This document shows positions 8,506 through 17,101 of a DNA stretch of 64,000 bases, one piece after another (position 1 is the stretch's first letter; each line of letters opens with the position of its first letter). Source of the stretch: Fibrobacter succinogenes (GTDB lineage: Bacteria; Fibrobacterota; Fibrobacteria; Fibrobacterales; Fibrobacteraceae); NCBI GenBank assembly GCA_902779055.1, contig CACZAD010000007.1, positions 1-64,000 on the forward strand. Direction: 5' to 3'. Below the pieces are notes generated by a model, which was not told the origin of the DNA, made no database searches, and was given only the letters and a program-made list of their open reading frames with translations. Position numbers and translations under genes: made by a program.

Positions 8506-9477
8506 TTAGCCGATAAATCCGTGCGGCTTGAATCCGAGGCCTTTCACAAGCTCGAAATCCTTGCAGCTGTTTACGCCGGCGGTGGTGAGCATGTCGTCTG
8601 TGATGGCGGCATTTGCGCCACTCTTGAATGCTCGCTTGCCGTCGTCGCCGAGTACGCCTCGACCGCCCGCAAGACGGATGAACGCCTTCGGGTTGATGAA
8701 TCTATAAATGGCCACGATGCGGCAGAATTCATCGTTCGTGAGTTTCGGGAGGTTCTCGTAAGGCGTGCCCGGGATGGCGTTCAGCACATTTACCGGAGTG
8801 GACTTCACGCCGAGCTTGCGCAAATCCAGGCACATGTCGATGCGGTCTTCCATCGTTTCGCCAAGGCCTATGATGCCTCCGCTGCAAATTTCGAGGCCAG
8901 CCGCAAGAGCGTTCTGGAGTGCGCCAATCTTATCGTCGTAGGTGTGCGTTGTGCAAACATCCGGGAAGTGGCGGCGGTACGTTTCCAGATTGTTGTGGAA
9001 GCGGGTGAGGCCTGCTTCCTTGAGCTTGTCGAACTGTTCCCTGTTCAAGAGGCCTGCCGAAAGGCAAACCGAAAGCTTCGTCTCTTTTTTCAGGCGACGG
9101 AGCGCTTCGCTAATCTGTTCCACGTCGCGGTTCGAGAGCGTACGGCCCGAAGTCACGATGGAGTAACGCGGGATGCCTGCCGCTTCTTTCTTCTTGGCGT
9201 CAGCGACAATCTCGTCGGCGCTGAGCAACTTGTATTCCGGGGCGCCGGTGTGGTAGTAGCTGCTCTGGGCGCAGTACTTGCAGTTTTCGGAGCAACGGCC
9301 GCTGCGGGCGTTCACGATGGAACAAAAATCAAAGTCGTCGCCGTGGAATTTTTCGCGGATTTCGTCAGCGGCTTTCGTGAGTTCGTCGAGGTCTTCGCTT
9401 AAAAGCTTGATGGCGTCCTCGCGAGTAATTTCGTAACCGCCTAAAACTTTTTCTTTAAGGTCTTGAACAAAGGACAT
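8506..9477 (-). CDS. bioB: Biotin synthase
   Basis: 323 residues from the ATG at 9477, which follows GAGGAG at good distance; a further in-frame ATG at 9492 lies next to that site and is less likely. BioB is a radical-SAM enzyme that inserts sulfur into dethiobiotin, the last step of biotin synthesis. The CSENCKYC motif (CxxxCxxC) binds the SAM-linked 4Fe-4S cluster, and GIIGLGET, VNVLNAIPGTP and RLAGGRG are typical BioB blocks. It stands alone here, convergent with the lipoprotein gene before it and divergent from the one after it; no other bio gene is present. Confidence 0.95.
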   Translation of the reverse strand: MSFVQDLKEKVLGGYEITREDAIKLLSEDLDELTKAADEIREKFHGDDFDFCSIVNARSGRCSENCKYCAQSSYYHTGAPEYKLLSADEIVADAKKKEAAGIPRYSIVTSGRTLSNRDVEQISEALRRLKKETKLSVCLSAGLLNREQFDKLKEAGLTRFHNNLETYRRHFPDVCTTHTYDDKIGALQNALAAGLEICSGGIIGLGETMEDRIDMCLDLRKLGVKSTPVNVLNAIPGTPYENLPKLTNDEFCRIVAIYRFINPKAFIRLAGGRGVLGDDGKRAFKSGANAAITDDMLTTAGVNSCKDFELVKGLGFKPHGFIG

Positions 9478-9568
9478 CAGATGTCTCCTCATTGCAAAAT
9501 TTTAGCCAAATATAGAAAAAGATATGTTATATTTTCGCTATTGTTGTTAGAAACAGAAAGGGGGCGGC

Positions 9569-10480
9569 ATGCTCAAAAAAGTTCTTCTATTGTCGGCTGT
9601 GACATCATTTATGTTTTGGGGGTGCGGCTCTGAAAATACGACATCGCCAGTGCACGAAGGTCGGTCCAGTTCAAATCAGTCTGATCCGGATTCGTTGAAA
9701 AATAACGCAAACGACAATAAAGATAGCACGGATAATTTGGTGAATGCTCTTGAGGCGGGCAAGGTGGGCTGCTCGTATGAAGTCCTTTCTGATACTTCCG
9801 TTGTCGAACTCATCAAGGAAATTGACGTAACGACGAAGGTGACCGTCACGATAAAGGGCGCAGTGCAAGAAATAGAATACTATAGCACTTATGCGAGTTC
9901 GGTTGCGATAGACGTCATTCAATCCCTGTGTGAAGAGAATAAGGAAGATGCTGCCGAACATGGAAATGCGACTGTGACATGTGGCCACCGTACAATGACG
10001 ATTAAGGAAACTGTACCGTCGGTCTCGCTCGATGTTCTTGTGCAATCAGCAAAGAATACCTGCGAAGAATTTAACGCTAGTCATGCCGATATAGAGACCG
10101 TGCTGAAAAGGGCGCTTTGCGGAATGCAATCAACAGAAACGTCTATATCGATGGCCGTCTATGTGCCCGATTCGATGAGCTTGGTTTATGAGGTTGAGTA
10201 CAAAGATAATGTCCTTTCTTCGACTTCCGAATATGTTTTTGAACTGAATGTTTTGGAAAATGTGATTCAAGGTTTTTGTGATGATGCTAAAGCAAATTCG
10301 ATAGAATATTCAACAAATGGCGAAACTCGTCAAACAACTTGTGAAGACCATCGTGTGAGGACTATGACCTCTCAAGATTTTTCAAATAATCCTCTTTCGA
10401 CAAATCCTATTGATGAGTTGCTACCACAGATAAAGTCTTTCTGTGACCAGATTGAGGCTACTGGTAAGGTTCCAAACTAA
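9569..10480 (+). CDS. Hypothetical lipoprotein
   Basis: 303 residues, not recognised. The signal ends in lipobox FWGC (Cys19). After a Ser/Asp/Asn-rich spacer (about 25-60) come two similar halves (about 65-170 and 180-290): each has a C-x-M/Y start, a hydrophobic TVTI-like strand and a C(E/D)...C pair before an ending near Ile-Cys-Glu. This suggests an internal duplication with two disulfide-linked units. AAAGGGGG precedes the ATG. It is divergent from bioB and ends before the argF terminator. Confidence 0.75.
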   Translation: MLKKVLLLSAVTSFMFWGCGSENTTSPVHEGRSSSNQSDPDSLKNNANDNKDSTDNLVNALEAGKVGCSYEVLSDTSVVELIKEIDVTTKVTVTIKGAVQEIEYYSTYASSVAIDVIQSLCEENKEDAAEHGNATVTCGHRTMTIKETVPSVSLDVLVQSAKNTCEEFNASHADIETVLKRALCGMQSTETSISMAVYVPDSMSLVYEVEYKDNVLSSTSEYVFELNVLENVIQGFCDDAKANSIEYSTNGETRQTTCEDHRVRTMTSQDFSNNPLSTNPIDELLPQIKSFCDQIEATGKVPN

Positions 10481-10502
10481 TTGATACCTATTTTATATAC
10501 AT

Positions 10503-10527
10503 AAAAAGCCCGGCGGTAAGGCCGGGC
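10503..10527 (-). terminator. argF transcription terminator
   Basis: GCCCGGC-GGTAAG-GCCGGGC (10508-10527) is followed on the minus strand by TTTTT. It lies about 105 bases past the argF stop and between convergent genes. Confidence 0.75.
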
Positions 10528-10568
10528 AATATAACTCAATCTTTTTTTCCTAGAAGCGTGCTAGACAA

Positions 10569-10620
10569 GGCGCGAGGTTCCGTAGCGTACTAAATCGTAC
10601 GTGAGGAACCGAGGAACGCC
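10569..10620. repeat. 52-nt imperfect palindrome
   Basis: Nested inverted repeats: GGCG..CGCC, GGTTCC..GGAACC and CGTAC-TAAAT-CGTACG at the centre. It differs in sequence from the REP-like family and lies in the 3' gap of argF, so it may be a second family of dispersed palindromes or a processing site. Confidence 0.5.
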
Positions 10621-10632
10621 GTATAGCGATGC

Positions 10633-11592
10633 TTATCGGGAAAAAGGCTCCATAACCTGCCAGAGAACAGCCTTGTGAGCGTGAAGTCTATTCTCTGCTT
10701 CTTCGAAGCTCATATTCACGTTGAGATTGTCCATCACGGAGTCCGTGATTTCTTCGCCGCGGTGAGCCGGGAGGCAGTGAGAAACCTTGCAGTGTGCCGG
10801 AGCGAGCTTCAAAAGTTCGTCGTTGATCTGGAACGGCAAGAAGTGAGTCTGCTTCGTAGCCTTTTCGCCTTCCTGACCCATGGAAACCCAAACGTCGCTA
10901 TAGAGAATGTCGGCGTCCTTGACTGCATCCTTCGGGTCATTGAACACGCGGTACTGGCAGCCGTGCTTCTTCAAGAGCGGCAAAGCTTCTTCGACAACCT
11001 TGGACGGCTGTTCAAAGCCCTTCGGGCAGGCGAGCGTGAAGTTCATGCCGACCTTTGCGGCGAGGGCGAGGAAGGAGTTCGCAACGTTGTTGCCGTCACC
11101 GATGAAGGCAACCGTCTTCGGCTTGCCATCGGCGTTCTTGAAACCGCCGAGGTTTTCGTTGATCATCTGGGCAAAAGCGATGGCCTGGCACGGATGATAG
11201 TCGTCGGTCAATGCGTTCACGACCGGAATGGAACCGTATTCAGCGAGTTCTTCGACGAGCTGCTGCTTGAAGCAACGGACCACAATGGCGTTCACCCAGC
11301 GGCTGAGGCAGCGGGCGACGTCCTTGACGCTTTCGCGCTTGCCAAGCCCGATAGAATCCGGAGAGAGGAGGACGGCGTGGCCACCGAGCTGGTTCATGCC
11401 CACCTGGAAAGTCGTAATAGTTCGCAGAGACGGTTTTTCGAAGAACATGCCGATGTTCTGGCCGTGGAGACGGTCAGAGACTTTGCCTGCATGGACTTCT
11501 TTCTTGAGCTGCGAGGCGATGGCGACGGTTTCGAGAATACGTTCTTCACTCCAGTCCATGAGGCGGAGGAAGTGTTTGTTGCGATCTATCAT
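10633..11592 (-). CDS. argF: Ornithine carbamoyltransferase
   Basis: 319 residues. It joins carbamoyl phosphate and ornithine to make citrulline in arginine synthesis. The carbamoyl-phosphate loop reads KPSLRT in place of the usual STRTR; DYHPCQ and the C-terminal HCLPAHRGEEI are the ornithine-carbamoyltransferase motifs and argue against aspartate carbamoyltransferase or the related acetyl- or succinyl-ornithine enzymes, although KPSLRT is a little unusual and the exact substrate should be tested. GGATAAGAA precedes the ATG. It is monocistronic, with a hairpin terminator about 105 bases downstream. Confidence 0.9.
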   Translation of the reverse strand: MIDRNKHFLRLMDWSEERILETVAIASQLKKEVHAGKVSDRLHGQNIGMFFEKPSLRTITTFQVGMNQLGGHAVLLSPDSIGLGKRESVKDVARCLSRWVNAIVVRCFKQQLVEELAEYGSIPVVNALTDDYHPCQAIAFAQMINENLGGFKNADGKPKTVAFIGDGNNVANSFLALAAKVGMNFTLACPKGFEQPSKVVEEALPLLKKHGCQYRVFNDPKDAVKDADILYSDVWVSMGQEGEKATKQTHFLPFQINDELLKLAPAHCKVSHCLPAHRGEEITDSVMDNLNVNMSFEEAENRLHAHKAVLWQVMEPFSR

Positions 11593-11763
11593 TTCTTATC
11601 CTTTGGGCGAAACCCTATTATACCATAGATTGATTAATCATCTGGCTCTTATTGTATTTCATGATTTCCGATCGTTTTCCTAGGTAACACAAAATGAAAA
11701 ACGAAAAAAACGGAGTTTTTACACTCCGTCTTACAGGAAATCACAAGAAAATGCTAACGGATA

Positions 11764-11859
11764 TTAGCGAAGTTTCTTTTTGTGACGGTCACGACGACGG
11801 CGCTTCTTACGCTTGTGAGTCGCAATCTTCCTGCGCTTTCTTTTCTTTCCGCAAGGCAT
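11764..11859 (-). CDS. 31-residue basic protein of the AURKAIP1/COX24 type
   Basis: The minus strand encodes a 31-residue peptide beginning MPCGKKRKRRKIATHKRK, with 20 Lys or Arg. Very short MPCGKKRK-type proteins with a conserved ATHKRKKRRR core occur in several bacterial phyla and are annotated as AURKAIP1/COX24-domain or small-ribosomal-subunit-type proteins. GGAGA lies eight bases before the ATG. The peptide is below the size that most gene finders report. The basic composition indicates RNA binding, and a ribosome-associated role is inferred from the family. Confidence 0.85.
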   Translation of the reverse strand: MPCGKKRKRRKIATHKRKKRRRRDRHKKKLR

Positions 11860-11967
11860 ATTGTATCTCCGTTAAGGGTTAAACAAAAAAATACGCCACC
11901 AAATAGAGAAAAAATTTTTCCGTTTGTCAAGGGGTGGGCCCGAAGATTTCGTGCTGTCTAACCTTGC

Positions 11968-12077
11968 ATGTCATTCCCCTACGGGGCTTGACTGCTGCGG
12001 GTATCAAATGCGAGTTCACAAGTGACCTCTCGCTTGATACCCTTGCATGTCATTCCCGCCTCCGAGCGGGAATCGCC
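11968..12077. repeat. Long intergenic repeat with inner hairpin
   Basis: About 110 nt, nearly identical to the reverse complement of 55732-55840. It consists of a TGTCATTCCCCT-ACGGGG unit, a 44-nt palindrome opening GGGTATCAA and closing TTGATACCC, and a TGTCATTCCCGCC..GCGGGAATCGCC unit. In other words, two REP-like halves flank an extra hairpin. The rest of 11860-12156 contains a further partial unit (ATGCCCCATCGAGTGGGGCAT) and no gene. Confidence 0.8.
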
Positions 12078-12156
12078 TTCTTGGTTTTAAAAAAGGAGAT
12101 GCCCCATCGAGTGGGGCATGACAATATTCAATTGTGGCTTTTTGAGCGAAATGTGA

Positions 12157-13185
12157 CTACTCGCTCACCATATCCATCGCTTTTCGAATCAGGGCGACGG
12201 CTCCGCCGTATTCCTTGGCGCGGGGGCTTTCGTTGCTGAGCATGGCGCGGTATTTGCGTGCTCCCGGGAGTCCAGTAAAGAGCCCGTAGAGGTGCTTCAC
12301 GAGGATCGTGGCCGGGCAGCCTTCGGCGGTCTGCTTTTCGACGTAGGGAAGGTACGCTTCGAGGAGCGATTTGCGAGTGGCTGGGCGAGCTTTCCCTGCA
12401 ATAATTTCTACCGGGTCTTCGCTTTCGGGGCGCACATCGTTAAAGATGCGTGCGTCGGCATCTCGCAGGAACCACGGGTTCTCGTAGGCTTCGCGACCGA
12501 CCATGACGCCATCCAAATCTTTGAGCTGTTCTTCGATTTGGTCAAGCGTCTTGATGCCGCCGTTGATGCTCAAGTTCAGGTCCGGCATTTCGGCTTTGAG
12601 GCGGTGGACGAACTCGTAGTGGAGCGGCGGTACTTCGCGGTTTTCCTTGGGCGAGAGTCCCTTGAGCCAAGCCTTGCGGGCGTGGATAATGAAAATCTTG
12701 CAGCCGGCCTCGCGCACGGTCTGGATAAAGTCCGTAAAGAACTCCCAGCTGTCGAGGTCGTCGACGCCAATGCGGCACTTGATCGAAACTGGAATCGAGA
12801 CGGCATCCTGCATCGCCTTGAAGCAATCGGCGACAATTTGCTTTTCCTTCATGAGGCATGCGCCGAACTTCCCGTTCTGCACGCGGTCCGAAGGGCAGCC
12901 GCAATTCAGGTTGACTTCTGCAAAGCCCGCCTTTTCGACAAGCTTGGATGCTTGCGCTAAAAATGTCGGATTGCTGCCACCGAGCTGCAATACGGCGGGG
13001 TGTTCAATCGGCTCGTGACCGAGGAACATGTCGGTGTTGTCGCAGTGCAAAAGCCCTGTGGCGACGACCATTTCGCTGTACAGCAAAACATGCTTAGAGA
13101 GCAAACGCAAAAAATAGCGTTCGTGACGGTCCGTGCAGTCGAGCATCGGAGCGATTGAAAGTCTACGGTTAAAGTCGATGTTCAT
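12157..13185 (-). CDS. dusA: tRNA-dihydrouridine synthase, DusA type
   Basis: 342 residues. Flavoenzyme that reduces uridines in the tRNA D-loop. The FMN barrel begins SIAPMLDCTDRH; NLNCGCPSDRVQNGKFGACL contains the catalytic Cys region; HARKAWLKGLSPKENREVPP is characteristic of the DusA branch, as is INGGIKT. It lies 33 bases after the diguanylate cyclase gene on the same strand, so it is probably the last gene of that operon. No strong ribosome-binding site is seen before the ATG, consistent with translation from an upstream message. Confidence 0.93.
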   Translation of the reverse strand: MNIDFNRRLSIAPMLDCTDRHERYFLRLLSKHVLLYSEMVVATGLLHCDNTDMFLGHEPIEHPAVLQLGGSNPTFLAQASKLVEKAGFAEVNLNCGCPSDRVQNGKFGACLMKEKQIVADCFKAMQDAVSIPVSIKCRIGVDDLDSWEFFTDFIQTVREAGCKIFIIHARKAWLKGLSPKENREVPPLHYEFVHRLKAEMPDLNLSINGGIKTLDQIEEQLKDLDGVMVGREAYENPWFLRDADARIFNDVRPESEDPVEIIAGKARPATRKSLLEAYLPYVEKQTAEGCPATILVKHLYGLFTGLPGARKYRAMLSNESPRAKEYGGAVALIRKAMDMVSE

Positions 13186-13218
13186 GCGCGTAAAAATAGA
13201 ATTTGCGACGCTTGCTTT

Positions 13219-14919
13219 TTACGACGGCTTTGTTTCGGTCTTGCTTGCGATGTCTTCGTTCCAGATAATGACCCTGTTGCGGCCCTGTTCCTTGCCTTCG
13301 TAAAGGGCCTTGTCTGCGAACTGGATGCACTTTTCGGCACCCTGGCTGCTGTCGAACTGGGCTACGCCAAGTGTGATCGTGACCTTGATTTCACGACCGC
13401 CAAAGTAAATCGTCTGGTTTTCGATCTGCTTGCGAAAGCGTTCTGCAACATGCGCCGCATCCTTCAGTTCCGTTTCGGGGAGGAGCGTCAAGAATTCTTC
13501 ACCACCATAGCGGGCGAGAACGTCGTACTTGCGCAACAGGCTGCGGATTGTGCTTGCGACCGCCTTGAGTACGGCATCACCTGCGGCATGACCGTAAGTG
13601 TCGTTGACGTCCTTGAAGTGGTCGATATCGATAAAGATGATGCTGAAGGACTTTCTCAGGCGGCTTGCGCGGTCCACTTCCTTTTCGATGGTCCTGTGCA
13701 TGTCGCGACGGTTCGGCAATTGCGTGAGCTCGTCGGTTCTCGAAATGATGTCCAGCTTCTTGTTCGCCTGTTCCAGTTCGTAGGTGCGCTCGCGGACTTC
13801 CTTTTCGAGCTGTTCCCTGTGGTTGTTGAGTTCTTGGATCTGCCGTTTGATCATCTCGTGCATCTGGTTGAACACCTTGGCGAGTCGGCCGATTTCGTCC
13901 TGGCTTCTCTTGGCGTTGAACTTTTCGATGTTGAGGTTGCCTTCGGTAATCTGCGAAATGTGGTCGATCAAGTCGTTCAGCGGCTTGCACACAATCAAAA
14001 TCTGCCAAAGGGACACGAGCAAGATGGCGATGATGGAACTGTAAAGGATGATGCGGCTCACGTGCTTCACGGACGAAACCTGGGCGTCAATCTCGGACTT
14101 GGGCTGCAAGGCGATGAGGCCGAGGTCGTAGGTGGGGTTGAACGTCCTGTTGATGAGGTAGGTCGTCCCGTTTTCGAGCGTGAGGAACTGCACCGTGTTG
14201 TTCTGGTCCTGCTTGATGTTCATGTCGCCGAGGCCCAGTTCTGAAATCTTGTGGACTCCGTCGAGCCAGGTTCTCATGTCGGGGTGGTAGAGAATTTCGC
14301 CTTGGCCGTTGCATGCGATGAGGATGCCGTTTTGCCCCACCTTGTATTCCGAGAAGAACTTCCAGAGACGTCTGATGGAAAAGTTCGAGACGAGTCGTCC
14401 GTCACCGTGGGCTCGGTCCGAAACAACCACGCCAAAGGCGCGCTTGGGAGTACCGTCAGAATCGCGGTACCAGGGCGAGATGGTCGGACGGTGCGGCGAA
14501 ATCCTGTTGAACTCGATGGGGTAGCTGATCTTTGCGGAACCCAGCATGGAGTTGTTGCAGATAAGGTTGTAGTTCCTATCGAATAGTGAAATCGATTCGC
14601 CCGAAATGAACAGCGACGAAATGTTAAAACTTTTGAGATAGCCTGCGGCTGCAAACTTATCCATACTCTGGATTTCGGAGGTCTTGGCAAGCAGTGATAG
14701 TCGGCTTGCGAATTGTTCCATTTCGTTGTTGGCCGTGTTCGCAAGTTGCTGCAGCTGGGTTTCGTTGGTGTCGTAACTCAGCTTGAGCGTCGTCTTCATC
14801 TGCCTTTGCGTAAAGACATATGTTCCGATCATCACGATTACAAGCATCGAAACTATCAAGAGCAGAAGACTCTTGATAATGATACTGTTCGTGAGACTTG
14901 AAATTTTTAAGCTACTCAT
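13219..14919 (-). CDS. Membrane diguanylate cyclase (sensor-HAMP-GGDEF)
   Basis: 566 residues. An N-terminal transmembrane helix (about 14-36), a periplasmic sensor of about 240 residues (Cache-like by layout), a second helix (about 288-310), a HAMP domain, a coiled coil (about 355-395) and a GGDEF domain follow in order. The active-site loop reads RYGGEEF, and an inhibitory RxxD site (RKYD) lies five residues before it, so c-di-GMP synthesis with product inhibition is expected. It is 27 bases downstream of a solute-binding protein gene, suggesting the periplasmic sensor reads something presented by that protein. Effector proteins are not present in the window. Confidence 0.9.
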   Translation of the reverse strand: MSSLKISSLTNSIIIKSLLLLIVSMLVIVMIGTYVFTQRQMKTTLKLSYDTNETQLQQLANTANNEMEQFASRLSLLAKTSEIQSMDKFAAAGYLKSFNISSLFISGESISLFDRNYNLICNNSMLGSAKISYPIEFNRISPHRPTISPWYRDSDGTPKRAFGVVVSDRAHGDGRLVSNFSIRRLWKFFSEYKVGQNGILIACNGQGEILYHPDMRTWLDGVHKISELGLGDMNIKQDQNNTVQFLTLENGTTYLINRTFNPTYDLGLIALQPKSEIDAQVSSVKHVSRIILYSSIIAILLVSLWQILIVCKPLNDLIDHISQITEGNLNIEKFNAKRSQDEIGRLAKVFNQMHEMIKRQIQELNNHREQLEKEVRERTYELEQANKKLDIISRTDELTQLPNRRDMHRTIEKEVDRASRLRKSFSIIFIDIDHFKDVNDTYGHAAGDAVLKAVASTIRSLLRKYDVLARYGGEEFLTLLPETELKDAAHVAERFRKQIENQTIYFGGREIKVTITLGVAQFDSSQGAEKCIQFADKALYEGKEQGRNRVIIWNEDIASKTETKPS

Positions 14920-14946
14920 GGCTTTATCGGGTTTAAAGTTTTTGAA

Positions 14947-16500
14947 TTAGCGTTTCTTTCTGCGGTTGAAGGCGAAGATGAATCCTACAAGCACGGCAAT
15001 CGCGAAAATCCACGGCGTACGGCTAAATCCTGCGTCCGCATCGGCAGTCGGTTTCGGCTGCTCGGTAATGTGGCGGTTGCTGTCCTTATCCTTGATGTGG
15101 AGAGCCTTGTGCCAGGTCGAACGGAACTCGGCAAATGTCAGGTCGTCCGAATTTCTGTGGTTCAGGCGCTTGTTGATTTCGTGCGAGTAGTTGATGAGGA
15201 TTTCGTAAATTTTTTCTTCGGAGTAGAGTGCTGGAATATCGAGATGATCCCAGATGGCGCCGAACATAGAACCGAGAATCTGTTCGATGTCGCCCCATTC
15301 AGGAATGGCGGTGTAGGTCTTGCCGGCGTCGAGCATCGTGACGATGGTCCTGTAATCGTCGTCCTTAGACCATTTCTTAAGAACCTTCTTCGATGTTGGG
15401 AGCATACCGATTTGTTGCGTGTAAGCATTCAGGTTCTCGTCGTTCGTGAGGTACAGCAACAGGTCGAGCGCTTCGGGTCTTTCGTTCTTGGTCGGGATGG
15501 CGAGGTTGCTTCCGCCGATAAAGCAGATGGATCCGTCGGTCCCGGTCGGGATGGGGAGTGCCATGACGCTGTCCTTGCCGATTCTCGTGTTTGAAAGTCC
15601 GCCCTTCACTCCATCAAAACGCGTCTGCATAATGACTTCGGACGTGTTCACGATAAAGGCAAGTTCGCCCGCGTTAAAGTGCTGCACGATCTGTGCGGTG
15701 TTCATCTGGAGGGCGTCCGTGTTGACGAGCGTGTCGAGAACAAAACTCAGGTACTTGGCGATGCCGTAAATGGTCTTGTCGCTAAGGATGTTTGACTTCC
15801 ATTTGCCGTTCTGGTCTTTCGAGATGAAGTCTCCGCCGTTGCTCCAAATCCAGGGAGCGAAATTGTGGGGTAAGTTCCAGTCGCTTTTACCCGGGAATGC
15901 GAATCCGTGGACCTTGGTGCCGTCGTCAAGTGTTTCGCGATTGTTGTTCACCTTGCGGACGGCGTTTGCAAAATCGTCGAAGGTCTTGATTTCGTCAGGA
16001 TTGATGTTGTTCTTTTTGAGGATACGCTTGTTGGCGAGAATTGGACGGATGTCAATGAACCACGGGACAGAATAAATCGTTGTGTCTGAATCGATGCGGG
16101 TCGTGTTCCAGCTGACAGGGACAAATCGGCTAGAGTCGATGTCGGCAAGCCACGGATTCAAGGCCTTGATTTCGCCGCGGGAGGCAAAGTACGGGATCCA
16201 TGTCGTGCCGAGCTGGAGAACATCCGGAGCATCGACGCCGGTGGCGAGTGTTGTCGAAATGCGGTTCCAGGCTTCGCCCCAGTCGAGAACGACCACTCGA
16301 GTCTTGATACCGGTCTTCTTGGTGAAAAGGTGCAATCTCTGTTCGAGCTTTTCTTGCGGGGAAGCGCCGTTCGGCATAATCCAGACGGTAAGGCTTTCCT
16401 GCTGTTTAGGGGCAGGCTTTGCCTGCGGTGCCTTTGCTGCAAAAATGGACGAGACTGCAATAGACGTTACAAAACTTACAATCTTGGTAATCGTTTTCAT
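14947..16500 (-). CDS. Solute-binding protein with C-terminal membrane anchor
   Basis: 517 residues. A signal peptide ends near AKAPQAKP; the body matches family-1 (sugar/oligosaccharide) binding proteins: LTVWIMPNG, APDVLQLGTTWI, WFIDIRPILANKRIL, the SNLAIPTKN stretch and YLTNDEN. A Pro/Asp/Ala-rich spacer leads to a transmembrane helix and NRRKKR at the C-terminus, a layout unlike free or lipidated binding proteins and resembling a sorting or anchor tail. No ABC permease or ATPase genes are nearby. GGAG precedes the ATG. It heads an operon with a diguanylate cyclase, which points to sensing rather than uptake; that role is inference. Confidence 0.85.
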   Translation of the reverse strand: MKTITKIVSFVTSIAVSSIFAAKAPQAKPAPKQQESLTVWIMPNGASPQEKLEQRLHLFTKKTGIKTRVVVLDWGEAWNRISTTLATGVDAPDVLQLGTTWIPYFASRGEIKALNPWLADIDSSRFVPVSWNTTRIDSDTTIYSVPWFIDIRPILANKRILKKNNINPDEIKTFDDFANAVRKVNNNRETLDDGTKVHGFAFPGKSDWNLPHNFAPWIWSNGGDFISKDQNGKWKSNILSDKTIYGIAKYLSFVLDTLVNTDALQMNTAQIVQHFNAGELAFIVNTSEVIMQTRFDGVKGGLSNTRIGKDSVMALPIPTGTDGSICFIGGSNLAIPTKNERPEALDLLLYLTNDENLNAYTQQIGMLPTSKKVLKKWSKDDDYRTIVTMLDAGKTYTAIPEWGDIEQILGSMFGAIWDHLDIPALYSEEKIYEILINYSHEINKRLNHRNSDDLTFAEFRSTWHKALHIKDKDSNRHITEQPKPTADADAGFSRTPWIFAIAVLVGFIFAFNRRKKR

Positions 16501-16615
16501 AGAACGTACTCCTTTCCCAAATCAGCTAAAATATATTCGTGTATGATATTTGTAGATTTATAAAAAAAAATAACAGAAAATAAAGAGAAAAATTTAAAAA
16601 TCTCGAGAGAGGAGC

Positions 16616-16981
16616 GTGAAAATGCTGGCTGTTTTTGGGGTTGTAAGGCGGAATGGCCGGATTTTAGTGTGCAAGAGACCTTCTGGAGGAGCTTTCCCGG
16701 GTTACTGGGAATTCCCGACGGAAGCCCTGGAGGGTGAAGAAACTGCCGAAAATGCCTTGGAAAGGGCGTTTTTTGAGCGTTTGACGGCTTGCCCGAAGAG
16801 TGTAAAATCGCTGGGCGCCGTGGATGCTTTTTATGGGGAGGAGGTCCGCCTGCTAGGTTACGAAGTGGTGCTCCGGAAGCATTTTTTCCACCTGTACGGT
16901 TACGAAGATTTCCGTTGGGTTAAACCTCGAAACCTAAAGCACTTACGCATGCTGAGGCCTTTTGTGACGTTCCTCACGTAA
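16616..16981 (+). CDS. Nudix-fold protein with degenerate Nudix box
   Basis: 121 residues. The start (MLAVFGVVRRNGRILVCKRP) and PGYWEFP resemble MutT/MutY-type Nudix domains. The Nudix box REUxEE is degenerate: it aligns with RAFFER, so two of three metal-binding glutamates are Ala and Arg. Hydrolase activity is therefore doubtful; a binding role like the MutY C-terminal domain is possible. AGAGGAG precedes the gene, and the ATG at 16622 (second codon pair) is an alternative start. It is monocistronic. Confidence 0.7.
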   Translation: MKMLAVFGVVRRNGRILVCKRPSGGAFPGYWEFPTEALEGEETAENALERAFFERLTACPKSVKSLGAVDAFYGEEVRLLGYEVVLRKHFFHLYGYEDFRWVKPRNLKHLRMLRPFVTFLT

Positions 16982-17101
16982 AATATCAATGTTTAGTTTT
17001 ATTTACGTGGCTGGAGTGGTTTTCCCGGTAGCCATTTAGTATGGTCTTTCTTATATTTTTAGTAAATCAAAAAGACAACTTATTATAAGGAGTTTATAAC
17101 T

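Noticed and set aside
14947-16500. Part of an ABC sugar uptake operon
   Set aside because: No permease or ATPase gene lies on either side, and the protein carries its own membrane anchor.
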